A stretch of DNA of 64,000 nucleotides. Source: Natrinema salaciae. Its GTDB lineage: Archaea; Halobacteriota; Halobacteria; Halobacteriales; Natrialbaceae. The notes beneath the pieces were generated by a model that was not told the DNA's origin, did not search any database, and worked only from the letters and a program-made list of their open reading frames with translations. This document shows positions 36,816-45,171 of this stretch, piece after piece. Each line of letters begins with the position of its first letter. Position 1 is the stretch's first letter. Position numbers and translations under genes: made by a program. The stretch is taken from positions 434,001 through 498,000 of the forward strand of contig NZ_FOFD01000003.1 in NCBI RefSeq assembly GCF_900110865.1. The letters run 5' to 3'.

Positions 36816-38282
36816 TCAGTCTCGTCCGCCCACGTCTCGCCAGTCCGGGGCCGTCGAGTAGTCGGTATCGGCCAGTTCGTCGAACGCCGCGTAGACGACC
36901 TCGTTCAGCGCGGGATGGACGTGGACCGAACCGGCGACGTCGTCGACGGTACCGCCGCCGCTGTCCATCGCTACCACGACCTCGTGAATCAGCGACGAGG
37001 CCTGCGGGCCGACGACGTGACAGCCCAGGATCTCGCCGTCCGGCCCGGCGATGGCCTTCACGAATCCGTCGTCGGCCTCGAGAATCATCCCCATCGGCGC
37101 GGCGTCGTAGGGGACGGTTTCGGTCTCGTAGTCACGTCCGTCGTCCGCGAGCTCGCCCTCGGTCCGCCCGACGCTGGCGACCTGTGGCTCGGTGAAGATC
37201 GCGTGGGGCATCGCCTCGTAGTCGACGGCCCGCTGGCTCTCCTCGAGGACGTTCTCCGCGACGACGCGGGCCTCGTAGTCCGCCGCGTGCTTGTACGGCT
37301 GGTCCTCGACGACGTCACCCAGCGCCCAGACGCCGTCGGCGCTCGTCTTCAGGAACTGGTCGGTCTCGACGTACCCCCGGTCGTCGGTCTCGACGCCAGT
37401 GGCCTCGACCCCGAGCGTATCGGTGTTCGGCCGTCGGCCGGCCGCGAGCAGGAGTTCGTCGGCGGCGAGCTCGACGGCGTCGCCGCTCTCGTTACCAGCA
37501 TCGCCATCGTCGCCGCTCGGCTCCGCGGTGACCACCACCGCGTCGCCGTCCGTCCCGACTTCGGCCGCCTCGTACCCGGTGTAGACGTCGCAGTAGTTCG
37601 CCAGCGACTCGGTCACGACCGCGCTCACGTCGTCGTCCTCCCGCGGGACGAGCCGGTCGCTACGGCCGACGATCGAGACCTCGGTCCCGACCGCGGCGAA
37701 GAAGTAGCCCAGTTCGGCCCCGATGTAGCCGCCCCCGACGATGACGAGTTCGTCGGGCCGCTCCGCGAGGAACAGCGCGTCGTCGCTGGTGAGATACGCG
37801 ACGTCGTCGAGACCGTCGATCGGCGGCACCGTGGGGCGGCCCCCGACCGCGACGACGACGGTCTCACCGCGGATCTTCGCGGCCCTCTCGTCCTCGCTCT
37901 CGTCGACCGGCTCGATCTCGAGGGTTCGATCGTCGACGAACCGCCCATCGCCGCGATAGAGGCTGACGCCCTCACTGTCCCGCAGATTCGATGCCTGGTT
38001 ATCCGCCTTCTCGTAGACCGTATCGTGGATCGCGGCCGTGATCTCGCCGTACTCGACGCCTTCGAGCCGGGCGTCGACGTCGAAGGCCTCGGCGTTTCGC
38101 ACGTCCGTCACCACGTCGGCCCGATGAATGAGCGCCTTCGAGGGAACGCAGCCGCGAGTGATACACGCGCCGCCCAGCGGCCCGGGCTCGACGACGGCGG
38201 CCTCGAGACCCGTCTCGGCGGCCGCAGTGGCGACCAGACTGCCCGATCCGCCGCCGAGCACGACGATATCGTACTCGTCCAT
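36816..38282 (-). CDS. Pyridine nucleotide-disulfide oxidoreductase (dihydrolipoyl dehydrogenase / bis-gamma-glutamylcystine reductase type)
   Basis: 488 residues. FAD motif VVLGGGSGSLVATAAA; redox pair Cys40/Cys45 in GGACITRGCVPSK; NAD(P) motif IVGGGYIGAELGYFF; second FAD motif VWALGDV; C-terminal His456-Pro with Glu (HPALNE), completing the disulfide reductase active site. It lies in the mercuric reductase/lipoamide dehydrogenase branch, which includes the haloarchaeal bis-gamma-glutamylcystine reductase. No lipoyl-complex genes adjoin it, so the thiol-reductase role is attractive. A Gly/Asp/Glu insertion (about 225-240) is a salt-adapted loop. Confidence 0.88.
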   Translation of the reverse strand: MDEYDIVVLGGGSGSLVATAAAETGLEAAVVEPGPLGGACITRGCVPSKALIHRADVVTDVRNAEAFDVDARLEGVEYGEITAAIHDTVYEKADNQASNLRDSEGVSLYRGDGRFVDDRTLEIEPVDESEDERAAKIRGETVVVAVGGRPTVPPIDGLDDVAYLTSDDALFLAERPDELVIVGGGYIGAELGYFFAAVGTEVSIVGRSDRLVPREDDDVSAVVTESLANYCDVYTGYEAAEVGTDGDAVVVTAEPSGDDGDAGNESGDAVELAADELLLAAGRRPNTDTLGVEATGVETDDRGYVETDQFLKTSADGVWALGDVVEDQPYKHAADYEARVVAENVLEESQRAVDYEAMPHAIFTEPQVASVGRTEGELADDGRDYETETVPYDAAPMGMILEADDGFVKAIAGPDGEILGCHVVGPQASSLIHEVVVAMDSGGGTVDDVAGSVHVHPALNEVVYAAFDELADTDYSTAPDWRDVGGRD

Positions 38283-38510
38283 GGGCCGTCGACCACGAAC
38301 GAGCGCGTAAAACCGGTGCCTGCGATCCGCGACTCGAGCGCTTCGTCCGCGCCGTTTCCGTCGGCGGCGGTGCCCGATCGCGGCGTCGGCTCGCCGATCC
38401 GGTCCGGGACCACTCGTCGTTCTCGCACGCCGATCGGGTGGCGAAAACGCGACGGCCGAAATCGGGGAGCGGTCTCCGGTTCGGCTTCGATTGTGACGGG
38501 TCCGCAGGCG

Positions 38511-39038
38511 TTACCGCCCGCAACGGCCGACGATTCTGATCGGTGCCGTCCCGGCGAGCCCGTGTTCTCCGTCCTCGCTCCGTTCCCACTCGAGTCGTGC
38601 GCTCGAGTCGTCGCCGTCGAAGCCGGTCTCGGCGGTCGGGAAGAACAGGAGGAGATCGTCCCGACCGTCGCCAGTGACGTCGACGACGAAGCCGTCATGG
38701 TCCGGCCGTGCACCGCCGCCGTCGGCGACGGCGTCGGGTGCGCCGAACCGGTAGCGGACGTCCTTGGTCGTCGGGTCGAACTCCGCCGTCTGCAGGACGG
38801 CGACCGGAATTACGCCCTCGCTGCCCGGATTGATGGGCGCCTCTTCGTCTTCACATCCCGGCTTGACCTCGATCTCGAGGTCCGTCGGGAAGTGCGCGGC
38901 AGCTTGTCCGCTGACGGCGGCGATGCCGAGTGCTGCAGCCGCCGTCCCTGCACTCGCTCGAAGCACGCGTCGCCGGCCGATTCCGGCGTCGGTCGTCGAT
39001 TCGGTCCGTTTCGACGGATCGTGTCGTGTCTCGTCCAT
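38511..39038 (-). CDS. Tat-exported protein of unknown function
   Basis: 175 residues. The Tat signal is at about residues 20-48 (GIGRRRVLRASAGTAAAALG). The mature part, IEVKPGCEDEEAPINPGSEG, VIPVAVLQTAEFDPTT and DGFVVDVTGDGRDDLLLFF, belongs to a widespread uncharacterised secreted family with a calcium-binding-like DVTGDGRDD motif; such modules occur singly or repeated in exoproteins. It is monocistronic. Confidence 0.75.
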   Translation of the reverse strand: MDETRHDPSKRTESTTDAGIGRRRVLRASAGTAAAALGIAAVSGQAAAHFPTDLEIEVKPGCEDEEAPINPGSEGVIPVAVLQTAEFDPTTKDVRYRFGAPDAVADGGGARPDHDGFVVDVTGDGRDDLLLFFPTAETGFDGDDSSARLEWERSEDGEHGLAGTAPIRIVGRCGR

Positions 39039-39135
39039 GCGACGGATCGAACGTCACCGCTCGCGAAAATAATTACTCTGGTACATGCATCGAAACTATC
39101 GTGGTCGATCGAGATCGGACCGGCCGTTCGACCTC

Positions 39136-39357
39136 TCAGAGCCAGTCGTCGCCCGGGTCGTTCGACGTCGCCTCCCTGTACGACTCGACCGCCGCCGCGA
39201 GGTTCTCGAGCGCTTCTTCGGGCGTCTGTCCCTGACTCGAGACGCCGGTTTCCTCGTCGTCGGCGATGTGGAGGCCGTGGTCGTTGACTCGCATGGTCAC
39301 GTCCGCGTCCGCGAGGGCGTCGTAGTCCGCGGGGTCAGCGTCGTCGTCGGAGCTCAT
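39136..39357 (-). CDS. HicB-like small protein
   Basis: 73 residues: an acidic N-terminus, then VTMRVNDHGLHIADDEETGV, SSQGQTPEEALENLAAAVESYREA, the RNase H-like partial fold of HicB antitoxins. No HicA-type toxin (small double-stranded RNA-binding fold) is seen on either side, so it is an orphan regulator or its partner is elsewhere. Confidence 0.75.
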   Translation of the reverse strand: MSSDDDADPADYDALADADVTMRVNDHGLHIADDEETGVSSQGQTPEEALENLAAAVESYREATSNDPGDDWL

Positions 39358-39411
39358 AGACGAGGATTATCGCGGTCGAGTGAAATACGCATCGGCGGCG
39401 GCTCCCCGCAG

Positions 39412-41643
39412 TCACAGTTCGGAGCGCTTGACAAGCGCGTAGACGAGCAAGGCGGCGAGGATCGTACTGAGGTAGGCCTCGGAGCCGGCGAGCAAGCGGG
39501 CGAGCGGCCCCTCGGGCGCGATGTTCCCGTACCCGATCGTCGTGTAGCTGACGTAGCTGAAGTAGACGTTCTCGTAGAAGACGCCGAGTCCGTCGGCGGT
39601 GGCGAGGTCGCCGATCGAGAGCTGGCCGGCTCCCGTCTCGAACGGCGAGCCGCCGAACGCGTACGGGATCGCGAAAAACAGCGGCGCGATGGCGAACATG
39701 ATGCCGATCCGCATCGGCCGCATCCCGTGTCCGCAGGTGATCCCGAGGAACCAGTTCTCCACGGCTCGCCCGAGGTTCTTCGTCCTGGTCATCAGTCCTG
39801 CGTTCCGGTCGCGGACGGCCTCGAGGTTCTTGTGACGGCTGTACCGCTGGCGCTTGACGCGGAACTCGCCGGCGGTTTTCATGTCGCCGATCTCGCCCGC
39901 GCTCTGTTTGGCCTTCAGATACGTCGATTCGACGACTTCCGGCGTCATCTCGAGGGCGTAGTCGCGATCGACCCCGTCGGCCGGTGGCTGGTCGAAGCCG
40001 TGGATGGTCCAGTCGTTTCGATCGAGGTACCCCCGGTGGCCGCTGAAGTCGAACGTGTGGCCGTCGAACTCGTCGAACTCCGTCCGGCAGAACCGAAAGT
40101 AATCGAGGAGCTGCCGGTGATCGCGCGTCCGCTCGGCCGCGAGGTCGACGTCGCCGATGCTTGCGAGCGTCAGATCGTACCGAACCCACCCCTCCGCGGG
40201 CTGGACGATCCGACCGCTCCGGATCTTCGCGCGGGTGAAATCGACGAACACGTCGTCGTCGATTCCGTGCGCTTCGATGTCGATCCGTTCGGAGACGACG
40301 CACCGGCTGCAGTCGACCGTGCCGCCGAAGGCAGTCTCCTGGAAGTTCGCGGACGCGATCTCGGCGTCGTGAAAGTCGACGTCGTCGGCGAACCGCGCGC
40401 CCTCGAAGGAAACGTCGTCTTTGAGGTGGTTCGCACCGCCGAGGAACTCGCAGCCGCGAAAGGTAGACGGGCCGTCGAACCGAACACCCGAGAAGTCGGC
40501 GTCTTCGCGGAATCGACCCTCGTCGAAGTCGACCCCGCGATCGAACGAGACGTCGGGAAAGTCCGCATCGCCGGCAAACGCCGTCGACTCGAAGCGGGCG
40601 ACCGCTCGGAACGCGGCGGCTTCGAACGTCACGTATCGAAAGGACGCCCGCCGAAACGTCACGTCGCCGTGGAAGGTCGCGCCGACGAAGCTGGCGTCGT
40701 CGATCAGCGTTCGAGCCCCGCCGGCGAACGTCCCACCGCGGAAAGTCGTCCGGCCCCGAAACGCGGCGTCGTCGAACGCGGTGTCGTCCTCGAACCGAAC
40801 CTCGTCGAAGTCCGCATCTGCGCCGAACTCGACACCGCGAAAGTCCGCGTCCCCGGTGAAGGTTGCTTCCCGAAAAACGGCGTTCTCGTGGCACGTGACG
40901 TCGTCGAACCGGGTGAAACCGAACTCGGTCTCGCGGAAGGTCACGTCCGCACGAAAGGTCGCTTCCGAAAACGTCGTGTTGTCCTCGAGGTGATTCGAGT
41001 CGCCGTGACACTCGGCCGCTCGAAACGTTACGTCGTCGTCGAACGTCGCGTCGTCGAAGCGAACGTCGTCGCGGAAGGTCGCCTCGTCGCAGTCGACCGG
41101 CCCCTCGAAGGTCGTCCCGTCGAACGAGACGTCGTCGTCGAACCGCGCTTCGAAGAGGGTCGTCTCTCCGGTGACGGTCGCGTTCGAGCACGAAACCGGC
41201 GCTTCGACGTGTGTCTGTCGCAGTCGGAGCGATCCGATAGTGGCCTCGTCGAGCACGAGCGGCACCGTCACCCGTGCGTGCCCCAGCGAGAGTCCCTCGA
41301 TGGTCGCCCCGCTGAGATCGACCGGGTGCCGATCGACGCTTTCCAACGTCGTCCGGTCCAGCGAGAGCTCGGGAAGCGTCACGCCTTCGAGTTCTTTCTG
41401 CTCCTCGCTCCCGTAGACGAGGACCGAGCGAAACGTCTCGCGGACTTCGTCGTCGGTGATCCCCCGTGCCTCGCGTTCGGCGGGCGAGAGTCGCAGAATG
41501 GCGGGGTCGACGTCCCTGGACGCGCTCGTCGCGAAGCGATCGTCCGTCCCCTCGAGCGTCCCCCGTTCGGCCTCGGTGCCGGTCCGCTCGTCGGCGTCGG
41601 CCCGATCGTCCCGCTCGGCCGCGCCCCCTGCTTCATCTGCCAT
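39412..41643 (-). CDS. Pentapeptide-repeat protein fused to a two-helix K+ channel
   Basis: 743 residues. About residues 90-480 are pentapeptide-type repeats centred on Phe (for example DDVRFDDATF, GDADFRGVEFGADADF), predicted to form a right-handed quadrilateral beta-helix. A helical linker follows. The C-terminal 120 residues contain a transmembrane helix (IGIMFAIAPLFFAIPYAF), a pore helix with the filter TIGYG (702-706) and an inner helix (STILAALLVYALV). This is a ligand-gated-like K+ channel plan with a very large cytoplasmic sensor. The TATA box CATATATGA overlaps the end of the upstream gene. Confidence 0.88.
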   Translation of the reverse strand: MADEAGGAAERDDRADADERTGTEAERGTLEGTDDRFATSASRDVDPAILRLSPAEREARGITDDEVRETFRSVLVYGSEEQKELEGVTLPELSLDRTTLESVDRHPVDLSGATIEGLSLGHARVTVPLVLDEATIGSLRLRQTHVEAPVSCSNATVTGETTLFEARFDDDVSFDGTTFEGPVDCDEATFRDDVRFDDATFDDDVTFRAAECHGDSNHLEDNTTFSEATFRADVTFRETEFGFTRFDDVTCHENAVFREATFTGDADFRGVEFGADADFDEVRFEDDTAFDDAAFRGRTTFRGGTFAGGARTLIDDASFVGATFHGDVTFRRASFRYVTFEAAAFRAVARFESTAFAGDADFPDVSFDRGVDFDEGRFREDADFSGVRFDGPSTFRGCEFLGGANHLKDDVSFEGARFADDVDFHDAEIASANFQETAFGGTVDCSRCVVSERIDIEAHGIDDDVFVDFTRAKIRSGRIVQPAEGWVRYDLTLASIGDVDLAAERTRDHRQLLDYFRFCRTEFDEFDGHTFDFSGHRGYLDRNDWTIHGFDQPPADGVDRDYALEMTPEVVESTYLKAKQSAGEIGDMKTAGEFRVKRQRYSRHKNLEAVRDRNAGLMTRTKNLGRAVENWFLGITCGHGMRPMRIGIMFAIAPLFFAIPYAFGGSPFETGAGQLSIGDLATADGLGVFYENVYFSYVSYTTIGYGNIAPEGPLARLLAGSEAYLSTILAALLVYALVKRSEL

Positions 41644-41677
41644 GGAAACACGTTACGTAAAGCGGCATCATATATGT

Positions 41678-42250
41678 TTAGAAGACGTCGTTCCCTTCGG
41701 AGGGGTGTGACTCTCGCGGCACGTCCGAGACGGGGTCGGGCGACCGCCGGTGCGGTGACGAATCGCGGCGTCTCGTGAAGGCACTCCGCGTGTAGAGCGC
41801 GAGGTCGAACTCCGGGTAGGTGTGGTAGGTTTCGTAGCCGTCCTCGGCGATTTCGATCGTCGTTACGGCGTCGGGATTCCCGTCGAACGCGTACGCGAGG
41901 TCGAACCCGGGTGAGCCGGACCGGAACCGGTCGTGCGGGAACGCCGACAGCGGCCGGTGTTCGACGGTAGTCACACACCGCAGCGCGTCAGTCTCGAAGA
42001 CGAGTCGGCGAGGCGGCCGGTCCGACTCGAGCGGAATCCCCGTTCCGTCACGAACGACCGTCGGGGCGGGGTCACAGGTGGACAGTTCGTAGAAGTCGTA
42101 CTCGGGCGCGCTGACGTAGTGGGAACTGCCGATGATCCGAAACGTGAACGCCGTTCCCAGAAACCGACGCGTGAACGAGTCGAAGACACGAACGTCGCCG
42201 GTTTCCGGTGGGCGATCTGCGTGAACGAACTGGAGGGTTTCTCGTGCCAT
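41678..42250 (-). CDS. DUF2617-like protein
   Basis: 190 residues from MARETLQFVHADRPP. The N-terminal beta-rich core SFTRRFLGTAFTFRIIGSSH and YDFYELSTCDP recalls DUF2617, a family often encoded beside spermidine-synthase-like genes in bacteria. The C-terminus (YTRSAFTRRRDSSPH onwards) is disordered. It begins 1 bp after the stop of the aminopropyltransferase gene, so the two are coupled. The family call is from memory of the pattern and is tentative. Confidence 0.6.
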   Translation of the reverse strand: MARETLQFVHADRPPETGDVRVFDSFTRRFLGTAFTFRIIGSSHYVSAPEYDFYELSTCDPAPTVVRDGTGIPLESDRPPRRLVFETDALRCVTTVEHRPLSAFPHDRFRSGSPGFDLAYAFDGNPDAVTTIEIAEDGYETYHTYPEFDLALYTRSAFTRRRDSSPHRRSPDPVSDVPRESHPSEGNDVF

Positions 42251-42251
42251 C

Positions 42252-44063
42252 TCAGTAGTCGACGACGATGTCGTAGTTCGGGTGCAGGACGCTGTTCGGT
42301 TCGACCCCACGGTAGGCGGGCAGGGTCCGCCACTGCCACTCGTCGAACGCGTCGGCGTGCTCGTGAACGTACTCGCTTTCGGCACGCTCGAGCGCGGGTT
42401 CGGGCGTCGGGCCGTCCGAGAGCACGTAGAAGCGCTCGCCGGGCTCGAGTCGCTCGTCACCGTCGAGGTCGTCGTAGACGTAGTACGGCAGGTATCGGTC
42501 GAACCCCGCCTCGCGGACCGTGTTGGCGTAGACCTTGTGGTGGGCTGGGTCGTCGCTCCGCGCGTAGGTCCAGGTGACGGCGAGGCCGTCGTCGGAGAGG
42601 CGCTCGCGGACCAGCGTGTAGAACTCCGTCGAGTACAGCGACATCGTCTCGTCGCTGCGGATGCCCGGGATGTCAAGCAGGACGAGATCGTAGGTTTCGT
42701 CGGTCTCCTGCAGGTAGGTAAAGGCGTCCTCGACCGTCGTGTTCAGCCGGTCGTACTCGTACGCATCGTCGTTGTACTGCCGGAAGAACTCCCGTTCCCG
42801 CGCCATCTCGAGGAACTCGCCGTCGATATCGACCTGATCGACCGACGCGTTGTACTGGCGAAGGTGGTCGACGGCGATATAATCGCCGCCGCCGACGAGC
42901 AGGACGTCCACCGAGGACGGATCGTCGAAGGTCGTCATCGGAACGTCGACGAGGCCGCTGTGGTAGGAGTCGACCCACCGATCACAGAACTGGAGCGCCC
43001 GATCCAGGCGGAGACACGTCTCCGTTCCGGCGTGGCTCTCGAGGTCGCGCTCGTACGTGAGCACCGTCTGGTACGGCGTGGTGTCGTAGCTGCGCGCCCT
43101 GACGTCCGCCGTTCCGTCGGGGTACTCGCTCTCGATGGTTCGCTCGAGGTAGGTCGTCGTCACGGCCCGGTCGACGGCGTCGGGGTGGGCGACGACGGCG
43201 GCGTAGGAGCCGGTCAGGAGGAGGCCGACGACGAGGACCACCCGCCACCGACCGGTCGTCGGCCGCGAGAGTGATCTGGTCGAGCCCGAGAACGTCCACG
43301 CGGCGAAGCCCAGCGCGGCGACGGCGTTCAACAACCCCAGCGCGAACACGGAGACAACGATTCCGAACCGGGGGTACAACACGAGCGCGTAGACGACCGT
43401 GCCGGCGAGGCTTCCGAGGTAGTCGACGCCGAGCACCTCGGAGAACGACCGCTCGTCCGGCTCGCCGACCGCGAAGAAGACGCCGAGGACGCCGCGGACG
43501 ATCCGTCGCGGGTAGAGGCGACCGAGCGACGCGAAGATCGTGTCTTCCCGGTCCTCGACGAGGTCGGTCAGCAGCGGCACCTCGAAGCCCGACAGTACGC
43601 CGACCACGAGGATCGGGACGTGCGAGAGCGCGAGGACCAGCTGCTCCGGAACGGACCCGGAGAGCGACGGCAGGGAGTTGAGCCCGACGATGGCGACCGC
43701 TCCCGCTGGTCCCGCGACCGCGAGGTACACTTCGGTCCGGAGGAAGTTCGACTCCGGCTCGCCGAGCTGCGCCGAGAGGACCGATCCGACCCCGAGCGAG
43801 AACATGTAGAGTCCGATCGTGATCGAATACCGGAGGACCGTCCCGCCGAAGAAGACGGTGAGCAGCTCCGAGTAGACGAGTTCGTACGCGATCGAACAAA
43901 ACGCGACGACGAACGTCGCCGAAAGCGCCACGCGCCGATCGGTGAGGAGCCGACGTGTTCGCCGGTCCCGCCGCTCTCGCTCCGGCGGTCCCGAACCGGG
44001 TTCGCTCGAACCGGCTCCGTCGCTCCCCCTCCCGTCGGCGCTATCGGTCGGTGTCTCGTTCAT
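42252..44063 (-). CDS. Membrane-anchored polyamine aminopropyltransferase (SpeE-like)
   Basis: 603 residues. A disordered N-terminus precedes about seven transmembrane helices (residues about 45-293). The C-terminal spermidine synthase domain shows YHSGLVDVP (about 367-375), the SAM-binding VLLVGGGDYIAVDHLRQY (391-395 core), VDIDGEF and the catalytic-loop LLDIPGIRSDE, followed by LYSTEFYTLVRERL. In classical SpeE the loop is D-x-x-D-P; here it is D-I-P-G, so the substrate may differ. It is coupled to the DUF2617-like gene. Confidence 0.88.
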   Translation of the reverse strand: MNETPTDSADGRGSDGAGSSEPGSGPPERERRDRRTRRLLTDRRVALSATFVVAFCSIAYELVYSELLTVFFGGTVLRYSITIGLYMFSLGVGSVLSAQLGEPESNFLRTEVYLAVAGPAGAVAIVGLNSLPSLSGSVPEQLVLALSHVPILVVGVLSGFEVPLLTDLVEDREDTIFASLGRLYPRRIVRGVLGVFFAVGEPDERSFSEVLGVDYLGSLAGTVVYALVLYPRFGIVVSVFALGLLNAVAALGFAAWTFSGSTRSLSRPTTGRWRVVLVVGLLLTGSYAAVVAHPDAVDRAVTTTYLERTIESEYPDGTADVRARSYDTTPYQTVLTYERDLESHAGTETCLRLDRALQFCDRWVDSYHSGLVDVPMTTFDDPSSVDVLLVGGGDYIAVDHLRQYNASVDQVDIDGEFLEMAREREFFRQYNDDAYEYDRLNTTVEDAFTYLQETDETYDLVLLDIPGIRSDETMSLYSTEFYTLVRERLSDDGLAVTWTYARSDDPAHHKVYANTVREAGFDRYLPYYVYDDLDGDERLEPGERFYVLSDGPTPEPALERAESEYVHEHADAFDEWQWRTLPAYRGVEPNSVLHPNYDIVVDY

Positions 44064-44165
44064 GTGATCTGAATGCGTCTCAGTCGAACGCTCCGGCAAC
44101 GCTTCCCGCTACTCGAGCCGGGTCGCTTCGAACACCGCCCGCTCGAGTCCCCGGCGGCTCCACCG

Positions 44166-45065
44166 TTACAGCCGCGGCCGAACGTGCCAGGCTTCGTCGA
44201 TCGTCAGCCCGTCGGTCGACCCCCGGTCGAGCTTAAAATCGACCGCTTGCCACTCGAAGTCGGTATCACCGCCGGGCGACTCGAGGTGGGTTCCGACGCG
44301 GTACCAGCCCTCGTCGGCGGTCGTCTCGGTCCCGGGTTCGGTGCCGGCGTCGGCGTCGGTTTCGTTTCCGGACGAGAAATCGGAGTCGACCGCGGTCTCG
44401 TTCCCGGACGGCGAGTCGGACTCGGGAACGGTCTCGTTCCCTGACGGCGAGTCGGCGTCGCCCTCGGTGTCCGACGGGAGCGTCGCGAGATCCACCTCGA
44501 GGGTCGTTCCCGGCTCGGGATCGGTCCACTCCTCGTCCCACGAGACCGGACCCGGACCCGGCGACTCGCCTCGATACTCCGAATTCGAACCCATGTAGGC
44601 GACGCCGAGCGTGGCGACGACCGCGCGATACGTCTCGGTCTCGTGGTCGTCGCGCCAGTTGTTGTGCGTGTGTCCGCCGTAGATAGCCCATCCGTGTCGG
44701 CCGGTGGGTGCCGTCGAGTGGCCGCCAGTGCCGCGCCCGGTCGCACCGCTGGGTCCGGAACTCGTCCCGGACGATCGCGACCCGGCGCGGGCGGTGCCGA
44801 CCGGGAGGAGCGACCCGACGATCGCGGACTCGTCGACGTTGTCGACCGTCGACTCGACTTCCGGTTTCGAGCGCAGATCGATCTCCATCGTTCCGTCGGC
44901 GATCTCGACGTCCTCGAACACCTTCGCCTCACGCGGCGGCGGACCGTCGCTGTCGTCCCCGAGATAGCCGGCTAACCCCCCGCTGTCATCCCCGAGACAG
45001 CCGGCTAACCCCCCCATGATCGCGAGCGCGCCCCCACTGACACGAAGCAACCGCCGTCGATTCAT
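44166..45065 (-). CDS. Tat lipoprotein with a duplicated lipobox and sequon repeats
   Basis: 299 residues from MNRRRLLRVSGGALA. The lipobox is LAGC. An 11-residue unit is tandemly duplicated (GLAGCLGDDSG then GLAGYLGDDSD), with Cys changed to Tyr in the second. The middle HGWAIYGGHTHNNWRDD may be the functional core. The C-terminal third has three SGNET units (N-glycosylation sequons). The family is unknown. It lies about 100 bp before the aminopropyltransferase gene and is probably in the same transcription unit. Confidence 0.7.
   Translation of the reverse strand: MNRRRLLRVSGGALAIMGGLAGCLGDDSGGLAGYLGDDSDGPPPREAKVFEDVEIADGTMEIDLRSKPEVESTVDNVDESAIVGSLLPVGTARAGSRSSGTSSGPSGATGRGTGGHSTAPTGRHGWAIYGGHTHNNWRDDHETETYRAVVATLGVAYMGSNSEYRGESPGPGPVSWDEEWTDPEPGTTLEVDLATLPSDTEGDADSPSGNETVPESDSPSGNETAVDSDFSSGNETDADAGTEPGTETTADEGWYRVGTHLESPGGDTDFEWQAVDFKLDRGSTDGLTIDEAWHVRPRL
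44949..45014. repeat. Tandem 33-bp repeat, two copies
   Basis: Units 44949-44981 and 44982-45014 differ by two bases and encode the duplicated lipobox unit of the overlapping lipoprotein gene. Confidence 0.85.
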
Positions 45066-45171
45066 ACGATCCTGTGAACGTTCCATCACAAAGTGCTTTA
45101 GGTTTTCGAGTCGTTCACTTCATCACCCATCCGAACGGTTGAAGTGAAGTGGTTGAGTAGCTGCGCGTAGC

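Noticed and set aside
36816-38282. Mercuric reductase
   Set aside because: No N-terminal metal-binding domain and no C-terminal Cys pair are present; the C-terminus has His-Pro/Glu as in general disulfide reductases.
36714-39287. An 857-codon plus-strand open frame
   Set aside because: It is antisense to the disulfide reductase and Tat protein genes, with Arg/Val-rich composition typical of GC-rich shadow frames and no motif.
39085-41778. An 897-codon plus-strand open frame over the channel gene
   Set aside because: Its regularity comes from the pentapeptide repeats read on the other strand; the composition is not haloarchaeal coding.
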